A stretch of DNA of 64,000 bases from Paracidobacterium acidisoli (GTDB taxonomy: Bacteria; Acidobacteriota; Terriglobia; Terriglobales; Acidobacteriaceae), in NCBI RefSeq assembly GCF_003428625.2, contig NZ_QVQT02000002.1, positions 62,001 to 126,000 on the forward strand, read 5' to 3'. Within the stretch, counting starts at the first letter, position 1. Each line of letters opens with the position of its first letter. The notes under the pieces were generated by a model, which saw only the letters and a program-made list of their open reading frames with translations, had not been told where the DNA came from and did not search any database. A program made the position numbers and the translations under genes. Positions 28,088 to 36,981 of the stretch are shown one piece after another.

Positions 28088-28924
28088 ATGGGAATGCCTG
28101 CCTGCACCATTACCAGTCAGACTGCCCATGGCGGCATAGTCACCGTTGGCTATCCGACGGTACTGATCAATTTCATGCCGGCTTCACGCATCGGCGACAT
28201 GCATGTATGTCCGATGGTAACCGGGATCGTGCCGCATGTTGGCGGCCCCTTTGTTCTGGGCTCGCCAACGGTATTGGTTGGCATGATGCCGCAATCGCGT
28301 GTGACAGACCAACTGGTTTGTGTTGGTCCCCCTGATATTGCAGTGATGGGTGCGGAAACCGTTCTTGTCGGTATGGCGGGCGCGGGTGGAGTGATGGGAG
28401 CAATGGGTGGTATTGCTGCCATGGGTGCTTCTGTTCCGATGCAGGCGCCTCCTGCATCCGATTCGCAGCCAAAAGCTACTTTGCAGCAGGATGGAACCAT
28501 ACAGACTTCAGCTCCTGCTGGAGGACGCCTGCCACCGATTACCCTTCAACAACCGGGGTGGCCAGACCTGCCTGCCAAAGAAACGCCTAATTTCCAGTCC
28601 GCACAACCCGTCACAATACCCGAAGGTACGACGATATATCGTGTTATCGATGATGACTCTAATCCTGCCGGTGGCTACTGGGCACCAGACCTCCCGGCCG
28701 ATGAGGCAACATGGCGTTCGGATTGCGCAGTAAAACCGGAGTGGAACAGCGATGGTAAGGTTGCTGTCTGCAAAGTTCCGGCAGGTGGTATGAAAGCCTG
28801 GATGGGGCCGGCTTCCAGTCAGGGAAGTCTCGGTGGCGGGGGAACCCAGCTTTGGGTTCCTCCCGGAACTGCAAAACCGGATGCGATCTTTCCTTCGCCC
28901 TGGTCAGGGAAGGGAGGAAAGTGA
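28088..28924 (+). CDS. PAAR-like spike tip with C-terminal candidate effector domain
   Basis: Residues 1-95 of this 278-residue protein are PAAR-like (MGMPACTITSQTAHGG, 'ASRIGDMHVC', 'GSPTVLVG', 'SRVTDQLVC'). A Gly/Ala/Met hydrophobic segment (about 92-116) and a Pro-rich linker follow. Residues about 170-262 form a separate domain with TIYRV (Arg185), GGYWAP, WRSDCAVKPEWNSDGK, GGMKAWMGPASSQ and GGGTQLW. A similar motif order (Arg early, W-G-x-A-x-x-Q and G-G-x-x-Q late) occurs at the ends of Rhs and PAAR polymorphic toxins and suggests an ADP-ribosyltransferase-like fold, but I cannot confirm this without a profile search. The stop overlaps the next ATG (TGATG), as expected for an effector and partner pair. 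Confidence 0.85.
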   Translation: MGMPACTITSQTAHGGIVTVGYPTVLINFMPASRIGDMHVCPMVTGIVPHVGGPFVLGSPTVLVGMMPQSRVTDQLVCVGPPDIAVMGAETVLVGMAGAGGVMGAMGGIAAMGASVPMQAPPASDSQPKATLQQDGTIQTSAPAGGRLPPITLQQPGWPDLPAKETPNFQSAQPVTIPEGTTIYRVIDDDSNPAGGYWAPDLPADEATWRSDCAVKPEWNSDGKVAVCKVPAGGMKAWMGPASSQGSLGGGGTQLWVPPGTAKPDAIFPSPWSGKGGK

Positions 28925-29316
28925 TGTCGGGGAGTATATCTGCTGTACCGCCAGCTCTGGTGGAAGGCTTTGCCGCTGTCTTCAATGACTTTGTCAACGA
29001 AGTGGCCGCCGCTGTTGCTGAAGCGATGCAGAAGAATGCTGCGGCAGATTCCTGGCCGTTAAGGGCATGGCGCAATAAAGTGCTGCCCTTACTGCAGAAA
29101 CATAATAAAGATATTCAGGAAAGTGCGGCCGCTTTTCAGTCGGGGCAAAGCAAATCGATACTTACATGGGCAGAGCAGGAGCGTGGGTTGGCGAAAGATC
29201 TGGATGGTTTTCCATTGGATTTTGCCGGTCCTGAACACGCGCAGAAGCTAGATTTTCTGGAGACGAGGATTGTAACTGTCGCCTTTCAGATTTGTGCCGC
29301 AGCCGGCATTCCCTGA
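28924..29316 (+). CDS. Small helical protein, candidate immunity or adaptor protein
   Basis: The 130-residue protein (MSGSISAVPPALVEGFAAVF...) is predicted largely helical and has no signal peptide or membrane helix. I do not recognise the family. ATG 28924 overlaps the PAAR-effector stop by one base (TGATG), so the two are translationally coupled. Immunity proteins and effector chaperones are usually encoded in this position; either role is an inference. An upstream in-frame start at 28852 would overlap the PAAR gene and is not needed. Confidence 0.7.
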   Translation: MSGSISAVPPALVEGFAAVFNDFVNEVAAAVAEAMQKNAAADSWPLRAWRNKVLPLLQKHNKDIQESAAAFQSGQSKSILTWAEQERGLAKDLDGFPLDFAGPEHAQKLDFLETRIVTVAFQICAAAGIP

Positions 29317-29327
29317 GAACGAACCCT

Positions 29328-29780
29328 ATGCTGCAAACATCGGCAACAGGCACCGGACACATTGGCCGCTGGATTGTCACTGCGATTCCGTATGGATGGA
29401 CCTGGGTTCCAGGCTTTGGCATACAACGCAGCGGTGAAACGATCATTCCTGGTAATGTTTATCTGCGGGAAGACGAACTGCTTGTGGGGAATCAACTCGT
29501 CCTTTATGTTCAGGCTCAGATTACGCTGATGAAGCAAAGCTTTAGGGATGCAATGATTGCGGGGCCGCTGCTTACTCCATTTCCTGGTGCCGAAGAGGCC
29601 GCAATGCTCATGCTGAAGCATCAGCCGATGAATCAGGTGAGCGTTCTGCAGGTACAGCAATATGTTCGTGTTGCAAGCTGGATCGGGATTGTGACCCTGA
29701 CGACGATCGAATCGGAACTGCTCAGAATTCGGCCGGATTTCGATCAGTTTCTGAAGCTGTTACAGATTGCTGCCGAATAG
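29328..29780 (+). CDS. Small protein, possibly DcrB/Eag-like (DUF1795) chaperone
   Basis: The 150-residue protein (ATG 29328) has alternating beta-like and helical segments: 'YGWTWVPGFGIQ', 'NVYLREDELLVGNQLVLYVQAQITLM', 'SVLQVQQYVRVASWIGIVTLTT' and a C-terminal helix 'FDQFLKLLQIA'. Length and segment order recall the DcrB/DUF1795 fold used by Eag chaperones of PAAR effectors, but no decisive motif is present. It is the last gene of the T6SS operon, 11 bases after the preceding gene, and is followed by a strong stem-loop terminator. An immunity role is equally possible. Confidence 0.6.
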   Translation: MLQTSATGTGHIGRWIVTAIPYGWTWVPGFGIQRSGETIIPGNVYLREDELLVGNQLVLYVQAQITLMKQSFRDAMIAGPLLTPFPGAEEAAMLMLKHQPMNQVSVLQVQQYVRVASWIGIVTLTTIESELLRIRPDFDQFLKLLQIAAE

Positions 29781-29800
29781 TAAGAACCGGTCACGGGTCT

Positions 29801-29839
29801 AAAGATTAAAGGCTTGCCGTAAGGCAGCCTTTAATCTTT
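29801..29839. terminator. Strong stem-loop between convergent genes
   Basis: The sequence forms a 17-pair stem with a single bulged T: AAAGATTAAAGGC-t-TGCC, loop GTAA, then GGCAGCCTTTAATCTTT. A-rich and T-rich ends on both arms allow it to act in both directions. It lies 20 bases after the last T6SS operon gene and 14 bases before the end of the leftward propeller gene. Confidence 0.85.
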
Positions 29840-29852
29840 GCTGAAAAACAGA

Positions 29853-31433
29853 CTATGGCATACCTGAACCGATAGACCGGCTATTTGTAATGTAGTTTGT
29901 TGATGTAGGCGCGGAAGCTCCGGGGTAAGGACTGCTTGCGCGGATATCAACAATATTGCCCTGTATACCAACGGTTGAGCTGATGACGTCTGTATCCGTT
30001 CGAATAATCGTCAGGTTCGAGCTGTTTTGCGAGCTAACGTAAACCTTACCGATGGGATAGTTGTAAATCGAAGCAATCGAGCGTGGGTTGATTGTAAGCG
30101 GGATACTTTTTTCGACGTTATAGCCGGGCAGGTTAATGACGTATACAGAACCTGGCGCGGTACCGATGCTCGATGTATTGCTGCCCTGACAGGCTACATA
30201 GACACGGCTTCCATCCTGGAGGATGGACAGATCGACCGGATGCGCGCCCACAGTAACTGTTTTGATGACTCTCCCGAAAGTCGGGCTGTCATTTCCATAA
30301 ATATCGGTACTGGCATCGATAAAGCTTACAGTTCCCGAATCATAATTCGCCGTGGCCAGAATCTGACTCGCCGCATAGTAATCCACATAAATTGGTCCCG
30401 CTCCCACGGTGATGGTTCCGCTGCCGTTCATACCACCGCCAGTGGAAAGGTTGTTTGTGGAATCCAGCGCGTTAAGCTGCGAGTTGATGACAGTGACTGT
30501 ACCACTGCCGCGATTCAGTATAAAGGTGCGCAGGGTATCCGGTGTCATCATTCCGTAGACTGGGCAGACACCCAGTGGGATACGCGCAGTCGCCGTATTC
30601 GTGGCGGTCTCAATGGCATCGGCCATTCCTGTTGCCGTTACCGCGGAGGGATTATCGCAGTCTCCTCGTTGCGGGGATGCGCCATCGCTGTCTCCCTGAC
30701 TGATGGCATAAACGCGTTGTGCGGAAGTTGCACCAACGATATTGACCGGAACCGGATCTACCGAAATCGTTTGCTGCAGCTTCTCAGGTGAGCCGGTAAA
30801 CTGCCCAACCGAATCTGCTCCTGGTGTCGTGACATTCTGTTGTACGACATAGAGAGAGCTGGTAGTTGAAAGAGCGTTGATCGGAATCAGACCGGAGAGT
30901 AATGTGCTGGTTTGTACGGCCTTTGTCTGCAGGGTCGTTGTGGCTGAAATATTGCTCACGCTGCAGTCTGTATTCAGGCTGTAAGCCGACGTGCCTCCGC
31001 TGGCCAGAGCAAAGGTCAGCGGGCCATATCCGATCTGCGCCTGAGCCATCACCGAATCGCCGGAGAAGTCAATGACCGTGGTGACTCCCGGATCAGCATA
31101 AGCATTAGCCATGCAGTTCGAAGGAATGATTGCGCCATTGTCCATTCCCGGCTGGGAGATAACGACCAATTGGGCGGTCGGCTGAGCGGACGGTCCGGTT
31201 GGGTTGATGGGCGTGACCGTGGGGCGATACTGATTGCCGCATCCGGCCATAACCGCTAAAAGCAGCATCACGGACATGTGAAAAGCCTTGTGAAACGGCT
31301 TTGCGGCCGATGACGTACTGTTAAAATTATTGATGTCTTGAAGAGAGCTGCAGCTCAAATTGCCTTCACTCTGCACAAATGAATCGTAAGAACGGTTCAA
31401 TCCTGCCATTCCTGGTACTCGCAAGTAACTCAC
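29853..31433 (-). CDS. Secreted beta-propeller (YVTN-type) lipoprotein
   Basis: The product has an h-region followed by a lipobox-like VMAGC (Cys65 if GTG 31433 is the start), so it is probably a lipoprotein. The 50 residues before the signal are unusually long; a later start is likely but none is clearly marked. The mature part contains several propeller-type repeats, for example 'SGTVTVINSQLNALD', 'SGTVSFIDASTDIYG', 'GSVYVINLPGYNVEKSIPL' and 'GKVYVSSQNSSNLTIIRTD', each paired with a 'P..I' or 'P..L' turn. Such proteins bind ligands or surfaces outside the cell; the partner is unknown. It is convergent with the T6SS operon across a bidirectional terminator. Confidence 0.75.
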   Translation of the reverse strand: MSYLRVPGMAGLNRSYDSFVQSEGNLSCSSLQDINNFNSTSSAAKPFHKAFHMSVMLLLAVMAGCGNQYRPTVTPINPTGPSAQPTAQLVVISQPGMDNGAIIPSNCMANAYADPGVTTVIDFSGDSVMAQAQIGYGPLTFALASGGTSAYSLNTDCSVSNISATTTLQTKAVQTSTLLSGLIPINALSTTSSLYVVQQNVTTPGADSVGQFTGSPEKLQQTISVDPVPVNIVGATSAQRVYAISQGDSDGASPQRGDCDNPSAVTATGMADAIETATNTATARIPLGVCPVYGMMTPDTLRTFILNRGSGTVTVINSQLNALDSTNNLSTGGGMNGSGTITVGAGPIYVDYYAASQILATANYDSGTVSFIDASTDIYGNDSPTFGRVIKTVTVGAHPVDLSILQDGSRVYVACQGSNTSSIGTAPGSVYVINLPGYNVEKSIPLTINPRSIASIYNYPIGKVYVSSQNSSNLTIIRTDTDVISSTVGIQGNIVDIRASSPYPGASAPTSTNYITNSRSIGSGMP

Positions 31434-31522
31434 TCCGCTCGCTGCTGCAAATCTGGCACTGCGAAAGATGATTGTAAATCACCGGGCCCACTTCTTTTGC
31501 TGTAGGCTGCGGGAAGCACACC

Positions 31523-32398
31523 ATGACACAGAACCGTCAACAGAATCAGCATACGCTGCGGTGGCAATCGCAGGGAATTTTGCTGCTTTTTCTTCCATTT
31601 GCCGCAGCCTGGGTCACATTGCAGGCGGGACAGGCGTGGTTTTTGGGCAATGCCGTTCTGTGGCAGGCTCTAGGAATCAGCTTGGGATTTGCGGTACTGG
31701 TGCTTGCGCTGCGCGCCGCCACCCCAGCTGCAGCGCTGACTGGGGCGTTGGTTGCGGCAATTCTGTATTTTCGGACCCCCGGATGGCGCACGGCCTTATG
31801 GCCTCTGCTGGCGCTCTTTTTACTGACCTTTGCGGCGACCCGCTTTCGACGGCGCCGGAAGGAGATATTGGGCACAGGGGAAGGGAAACGGGGAAGGAAC
31901 GCCTCCCAGGTCGCCGCTAATCTGGGCGTGGCAGCTCTGGCACTCATTCCGCTGACAGCAGTGCATGTTTTTTCCAAAGCTCAGGGAGTTGAGCGCGTAT
32001 CGCTGCTGGCGATGGCTGCCGTGCTTGCCGAAGCAACTGCAGACACGCTTTCCTCGGAATTGGGACAGGTTCTTGGCGGCGAACCGCGCATGCTCACAAC
32101 ATTTCGTACAGTACCGGCAGGAACAGATGGAGCCATTAGCCTGGCGGGCACGATAGCGGGATTGATCGGAGCAGTTATAACGACTCTGGCGGCTGCCTTT
32201 GTTCTGCGTTTTACCAGCCGAGAGGTGTTTCTGATTCTTGCAGGCGGCATTTGCGGACTTTTTGTGGATAGTCTGCTAGGAGCCACGATGGAACGCAGAG
32301 GATGGCTGAATAATGACGCGGTGAATGCCCTTTCGACCCTCGCAGCTGCGATAACAGCCACCGTGCTCTACAGCGTTCACTTTCCTGCAATTCGATAA
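31523..32398 (+). CDS. DUF92 family integral membrane protein
   Basis: The 291-residue protein is mostly hydrophobic, with roughly seven membrane helices. It has the DUF92 signatures 'GALVAAILYF', 'RNASQVAANLGVAALAL', 'AVLAEATADTLSSELGQVLGGEPRMLTTFRTVPAGTDGAISLAGT' and 'GGICGLFVDSLLGATMERRGWLNNDAVNALST'. The family belongs near phytol/farnesol-phosphate kinases (VTE6) in plants and cyanobacteria; bacterial function is not settled. It stands alone, divergent from the propeller lipoprotein by about 90 bases. Confidence 0.9.
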   Translation: MTQNRQQNQHTLRWQSQGILLLFLPFAAAWVTLQAGQAWFLGNAVLWQALGISLGFAVLVLALRAATPAAALTGALVAAILYFRTPGWRTALWPLLALFLLTFAATRFRRRRKEILGTGEGKRGRNASQVAANLGVAALALIPLTAVHVFSKAQGVERVSLLAMAAVLAEATADTLSSELGQVLGGEPRMLTTFRTVPAGTDGAISLAGTIAGLIGAVITTLAAAFVLRFTSREVFLILAGGICGLFVDSLLGATMERRGWLNNDAVNALSTLAAAITATVLYSVHFPAIR

Positions 32399-32507
32399 AA
32401 TCTGTTCGGAGCATTCAAAAGAGTCCGGCGATGCGAGGCCGCTTTAGAGCCGCGAGGAACAGAAGGCAGGTGCATAATGTCCGCTATGCACGATGCAGAT
32501 CAATAGC

Positions 32508-33158
32508 TCAATGTATATGCATGCGCCAGAGCGTATAGCTCACAACCTCATGGGTTGTGCGTCTCAGTGCTTCCCGCAAAGGAATACTATGGCCAACCGG
32601 CCGGGGTGAAGTATACACCGTAAGCCCGTACTTTTCGCAAATGGCATGAGTGCGAAAGAGATGCGTTCCATCGCTTACCACCACAATACTTTTCAGGCGA
32701 TTTGCCCTGGCAATGATTGAAAGCCGTCGCGCCGATTCTTCGGTATTGCTGCTTTGCGTTTCGGCAATAATGGCCGATTCCGGTACTCCGTGTGCAAGAA
32801 GGTAATCCTGACCGACGGCGCCCTCGGAATGCTGATCGGATGGCTCACTACCGCCCAGAGTAATCATGAGAGGAGCCAGGCCACGCTGATACAGTTCCAG
32901 GCCATGGTCGAGCCGTGCGCGTAGTACCGGAGAAGGGCGCCCATCGTATTCAGCGGCGCCAAAGATGGCGATTGCATTTGCGGGCCGGGCCTCATCGTGC
33001 CGCGCATACCAGTGAATCTGCGATTCAACCCATCCAACCCACGCCACCGCTGCGACTATCGCAAGTGTTCCCACCAGACGCAACAGGCTGGCCAAAACTG
33101 CCACACCGGGTGAAGCGGCTCGGTCGGCGGTTCGCAGATGGGTTCTGGGCAAAATCAT
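32508..33158 (-). CDS. YdcF/ElyC-type (DUF218) membrane-anchored protein
   Basis: The 216-residue protein has one N-terminal membrane helix (about 20-45) and an extracytoplasmic DUF218 domain: 'AIAIFGAAEYDGRPSPVLRARLDHGLELY', 'LITLGGSEPSDQHSEG' and 'VVVSDGTHLFRTHAICEKYGL'. Relatives such as SanA and ElyC act in envelope integrity and lipid-carrier recycling, but exact activity is unclear. Its start overlaps the end of the tsaC-like gene by four bases, so the pair is co-transcribed leftward. Confidence 0.88.
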   Translation of the reverse strand: MILPRTHLRTADRAASPGVAVLASLLRLVGTLAIVAAVAWVGWVESQIHWYARHDEARPANAIAIFGAAEYDGRPSPVLRARLDHGLELYQRGLAPLMITLGGSEPSDQHSEGAVGQDYLLAHGVPESAIIAETQSSNTEESARRLSIIARANRLKSIVVVSDGTHLFRTHAICEKYGLTVYTSPRPVGHSIPLREALRRTTHEVVSYTLWRMHIH

Positions 33159-33799
33159 CGCTGAAGTGCAAGCGCAATGGCGTGAGTGGGAATGGCTCCT
33201 TCACGCAGAATCTGCCATGAGCCGGCGCCTCCGGACAAATCGACAATCGTGGTCGGAACACAGCGGCCGGTGGGCCCTCCATCCACGATCAGCGGAAGGC
33301 GGTCGCCGAGCATATCGCGGACACAGGCGGCATGAGTACATTCGGGGGTTCCGCGAAGATTGGCGGAAGTCGCGGTCACGGGCAATCCAAAACTTTCGAC
33401 CACGGCACGCGGAATCGCAGCGTCGGGAACGCGCAGCGCCACATTGCCCGTGTTGGCGGTGCTTCGCAACGGCAGTCTTGAGCTGGCTTTGACGATGACT
33501 GTCAACGGACCTGGCCAGAATTTTTCGGCCAGCTTGTCGAGAGAGGAATCAATATCCCGCGAGAGTTCATAGGCCTGAGCGAGGCTGGAAATCAGCAGAG
33601 ATAGCGGCTTGTGCTTCAGGCGCGACTTGATCTCATAAATACGTTCCACTGCGCGCAGATTTACCGGGTCCACGGCGAGACCATAGAAGGTATCGGTGGG
33701 TATTCCCACGACCTTACCGCTGCGCAGGCATGACACAACGTATTGAATCCGGTCCGATTCCGGTTCATCCGGATGGATACGCAGAATTTCCGCTGACAA
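33155..33799 (-). CDS. L-threonylcarbamoyladenylate synthase (TsaC/Sua5/YciO)
   Basis: The 214-residue protein makes threonylcarbamoyl-AMP from threonine, bicarbonate and ATP, the first step of the universal t6A modification at tRNA position 37. Visible signatures are 'GIPTDTFYGLAVDP', 'IYEIKSRLKHKPLSLLI', 'FWPGPLTVIVKAS', 'VALRVPDAAIPR' and 'PVTATSANLRG'. There is no Sua5 C-terminal domain, so it is the short TsaC/YciO form. It is the first gene of a two-gene leftward unit with ydcF-like. Confidence 0.92.
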   Translation of the reverse strand: MSAEILRIHPDEPESDRIQYVVSCLRSGKVVGIPTDTFYGLAVDPVNLRAVERIYEIKSRLKHKPLSLLISSLAQAYELSRDIDSSLDKLAEKFWPGPLTVIVKASSRLPLRSTANTGNVALRVPDAAIPRAVVESFGLPVTATSANLRGTPECTHAACVRDMLGDRLPLIVDGGPTGRCVPTTIVDLSGGAGSWQILREGAIPTHAIALALQR

Positions 33800-34000
33800 G
33801 ACCTCTCCCTTAAAGGAACACGCAGCGCGATGAGGAAAGCGAAGTCCAACTGCAAAACCGGCAGGTATGACCGGATGGATGGCAGCTTAACAGATTCCGG
33901 CAAACGAACCGATATGCTGCTGTCCGTCTCTCAGAAAACACCATCATGTACCATCGCCCATCAGGTACAGAAAGGCCTGAATTGCTCTAGAATCCACTCC

Positions 34001-34837
34001 ATGCCAACGGCTTCAGACCGCTCGCGCCTACTCAGTATTGTACAGAGTCGGCAAAATGCCCGCGTAAAGGAATTGCGCGCCGGTTTTACCCATGTGCCGC
34101 GGCCTGGTCGCGAGGAAGGAGCCATCAGTATCGAGGGGGAGCATCTGGTACAGGAGGCGCTGCGCAGTGGAATACAATTCCACGCAGTTTTTGTGCGCAG
34201 TGGCAATCAGGCGGCACTGAAGCGGTTGTCATTGCCTGAAGAGATATCCGTTATCGAGCTCACCCCCGAGGTGTTTGCGAGCGCCGTTCAAACGGAGACC
34301 CCGCAGGGTATAGCGGCCCTGATTGAACCACCGCGATTTGCTCTGCAGGATGTCTTAAAGGGCGCACAGCCTCTTGTGGTCGTCGTTGCGGCGCTGCAGG
34401 ACCCTGGGAATCTTGGTACTTTGGTGCGCTCGGCAGAGGCCTTCGGCGCGACGGGTGTAGTCGTTTTGCCCGGAACTGTAAGCGTGTGGAACCCTAAAGC
34501 ACTGCGGGCGTCTTCCGGATCAGCATTTCGGCTGCCAGTAGTCTTCTCATCGCTGGATGACCTGACAGCGATGCTGCGGGAAAACAAAGTTGTTCTCTAT
34601 GCATCCACAGCAGAGAGTGGGGTTGCCTGCTGCGATGCAGACCTTACAACTGCATCCGCGATTCTCATCGGTAACGAGGGTGGAGGCTTACCAGCCGAAA
34701 TATTGCGCATGGCTGATGAGCGCATCACAATTCCAACACCTGGACCTGTGGAATCGCTCAACGCAGGAGTCGCCGCAGGGATTCTGTTATATGAAGCAGC
34801 ACGGCAAAGGGCTCAGAGAAGAAGCGAGAATAGATGA
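34001..34837 (+). CDS. SpoU/TrmH family RNA 2'-O-methyltransferase
   Basis: The 278-residue protein has an N-terminal substrate-binding domain (about 1-105) and a SPOUT catalytic domain with the three motifs '[21 protein letters not shown]', '[14 protein letters not shown]' and '[24 protein letters not shown]'. It methylates a ribose 2'-OH in rRNA or tRNA with S-adenosylmethionine; the exact site cannot be told. ATG 34001 fits the family start; the frame is open upstream to 33830, but those residues are not family-like. The stop overlaps the rarA start (ATGA). Confidence 0.9.
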   Translation: MPTASDRSRLLSIVQSRQNARVKELRAGFTHVPRPGREEGAISIEGEHLVQEALRSGIQFHAVFVRSGNQAALKRLSLPEEISVIELTPEVFASAVQTETPQGIAALIEPPRFALQDVLKGAQPLVVVVAALQDPGNLGTLVRSAEAFGATGVVVLPGTVSVWNPKALRASSGSAFRLPVVFSSLDDLTAMLRENKVVLYASTAESGVACCDADLTTASAILIGNEGGGLPAEILRMADERITIPTPGPVESLNAGVAAGILLYEAARQRAQRRSENR

Positions 34838-36168
34838 GCCTCTTTGATCCGGTTCCCGATCTCAAATCCGGTGCGGTTTCGGCTCCGCTTGCCGAACGTA
34901 TGCGTCCACGTTCTCTCGATGAGTTCCTCAATCAGGAGCACTTGCTTGGACCGGGAAAACCGCTGCGTGTCCAGATCGAACGAGACGATACGGCTTCCAT
35001 GATCTTCTGGGGGCCTCCGGGAGTAGGTAAGACAACGCTCGCGAGAATCATCGCCGAGTCTACGCGCGCCTCTTTTATTGAATTCTCAGCGGTTCTGTCC
35101 GGAATAAAAGAGATCAAGCAGGTCATGGGTGATGCTGAAAAGGCATCTCGCTATGGCTCCCGCACCATTCTCTTCGTGGATGAGATCCACCGCTTCAATA
35201 AAGCGCAGCAGGATGCTTTTTTGCCCTGGGTGGAGCGCGGAGCGATAAAGCTGATCGGAGCGACAACCGAAAACCCGTCGTTTGAGATTATTTCTGCGCT
35301 TCTTTCACGTTGCAGGGTCTATACGCTGCATGCGCTCTCGGATGAACAACTCGTCAGCCTGTTGAAGCGGGCTCTCGAAGACAAGCCGCGAGGGCTGGGC
35401 GCTATGGAGATTGCAGCAGAGGATGACGCACTCACAATGCTGGCCTCCTACGCGTCAGGAGATGCCCGTAACGCGCTGAATTCTCTGGAAATCGCAGCTA
35501 AACTTGCGGATGCGCGTCCGGAGAAGCAGATTACGCGGGAGGTCGCTACAGAGGCTCTGCAACAGCGTGTGCTGATGTATGACAAACAGGGTGAGGAGCA
35601 CTACAACCTCATCTCGGCACTGCATAAATCGGTGCGGAACTCGGACGCAGATGCCACAATCTACTGGCTTGGACGTATGTTACAGGCTGGCGAAGATCCA
35701 ATGTATGTGGCACGGAGGCTGATTCGGATGGCGGTTGAGGATATCGGTCTTGCCGCACCCGAAGCACTGCATCTGACGCTTTCAGCCCGCGATACGATGG
35801 AGTTCCTCGGCTCCCCGGAGGGAGATCTGGCCCTGGCGGAAGCAGCGGTTTATCTGGCCTTGGCGCCAAAATCGAATGCACTTTATACGGCGTATGGTGC
35901 GGCATTATCTGATATTGAGCAGACACGGCAGGAACCCGTTCCATTGCATCTTCGCAATGCGCCGACCGGGCTGATGAAATCGCTGGGATACGGACGCGAT
36001 TATCAATACGCGCATGACGAGGAAGGCCGGGTGGCTGATATGGAATGTCTGCCGGACGGCCTGCGCGACCGTCGTTATTATCATCCAACAATCGAGGGGC
36101 GGGAAAAGCTGCTGTCACAGCGCATGGATGAAATTCGCAAAATACGTGAATCCAAAAGCAAAACGTAA
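34834..36168 (+). CDS. rarA: Replication-associated recombination ATPase RarA (MgsA)
   Basis: The 444-residue AAA+ protein acts at stalled replication forks. Signatures are '[27 protein letters not shown]', Walker [11 protein letters not shown], Walker B '[24 protein letters not shown]', sensor 1 '[13 protein letters not shown]' and the tetramerisation tail 'YQYAHDEEG...[15 protein letters not shown]'. Length and domains are normal. It overlaps the methyltransferase gene by four bases. Confidence 0.95.
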   Translation: MSLFDPVPDLKSGAVSAPLAERMRPRSLDEFLNQEHLLGPGKPLRVQIERDDTASMIFWGPPGVGKTTLARIIAESTRASFIEFSAVLSGIKEIKQVMGDAEKASRYGSRTILFVDEIHRFNKAQQDAFLPWVERGAIKLIGATTENPSFEIISALLSRCRVYTLHALSDEQLVSLLKRALEDKPRGLGAMEIAAEDDALTMLASYASGDARNALNSLEIAAKLADARPEKQITREVATEALQQRVLMYDKQGEEHYNLISALHKSVRNSDADATIYWLGRMLQAGEDPMYVARRLIRMAVEDIGLAAPEALHLTLSARDTMEFLGSPEGDLALAEAAVYLALAPKSNALYTAYGAALSDIEQTRQEPVPLHLRNAPTGLMKSLGYGRDYQYAHDEEGRVADMECLPDGLRDRRYYHPTIEGREKLLSQRMDEIRKIRESKSKT

Positions 36169-36285
36169 GGTGTGAGCGGCAGAACGTGCAGGGACCAGGT
36201 GATGAGTACTGGTTTCCCATGACAATGCGATATAACCTGATCAAGGGTGCCGCACCAATCCCACCTTCCCAAACAGGACCGGCCA

Positions 36286-36891
36286 ATGTTCAACGTCAAT
36301 GAGGAAATTCCGTCTGTACGTCCAGTCCGCATCCTCGGGCTGATGGGGATCGCGGCACTTCTTGTCGCAGTGGTGATCGCCGGCTATGTTTTCTGGAACA
36401 AAACGCCGCCCTCCGCTGAAGGAAAACTGCTGCAGGTAAGGGTGTACAGGCCTCAGTTACGAACGGACAATAATTCATCCGGGGAAGCCGCAGAGGCGGC
36501 TACAGATCAGGATGGTTCACTTGTTATCCTTACCCCGGTTCGCATCAGCAATGTTGGCCAAAAACCACTCAACATCACAGAAATGTATGCGGTTTTGAAG
36601 ATGGGGAACAGCGAATATCGCAGCTTTGATATTTCAGCATCCGACTTTCCGCGGGTTTTTAAGTATTATCCGGAGCTGTCTTCCTTTGCCGATCAGCAGC
36701 CAGTGCTTCGCAATACCACTCTCCAGCCAGGTGCGGCCGTGCAGGGTTTGCTTATTTTCAACTATCCTCTGTCATTCGATCAATGGAATCAGAGGCAATC
36801 CTTTAAGGTAACGATTTCATTCGCACACGCAAAAGATCTTGTACTGACCAGCGTCGTACCCGGGGAACTCGCCACTACCGACACAAAGTAA
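36286..36891 (+). CDS. Single-pass membrane protein of unknown function
   Basis: From ATG 36286 the product is 201 residues: a short cytoplasmic N-terminus, one membrane helix (about 16-37, LGLMGIAALLVAVVIAGYVFW) and an extracytoplasmic beta-rich domain with 'VITLTPVRISNVGQKPLNITEMYAVL'-like text resembling an immunoglobulin-like fold. I do not recognise the family. It follows rarA by 118 bases and may have its own promoter; it is convergent with the redoxin gene. Confidence 0.7.
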   Translation: MFNVNEEIPSVRPVRILGLMGIAALLVAVVIAGYVFWNKTPPSAEGKLLQVRVYRPQLRTDNNSSGEAAEAATDQDGSLVILTPVRISNVGQKPLNITEMYAVLKMGNSEYRSFDISASDFPRVFKYYPELSSFADQQPVLRNTTLQPGAAVQGLLIFNYPLSFDQWNQRQSFKVTISFAHAKDLVLTSVVPGELATTDTK

Positions 36892-36981
36892 GCTGAATAA
36901 AAGAGACAATCCTTCCACCTGCCCGCCATGAACTGACGTTTTGGCATGTTCCAGCGCTATCAGGAATAGATATCGCTTTCT

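Noticed and set aside
28088-28380. Possible internal short-repeat array in the PAAR gene
   Set aside because: The repeated Gly/Val/Met codons reflect the PAAR fold and a hydrophobic segment, not a DNA repeat array.
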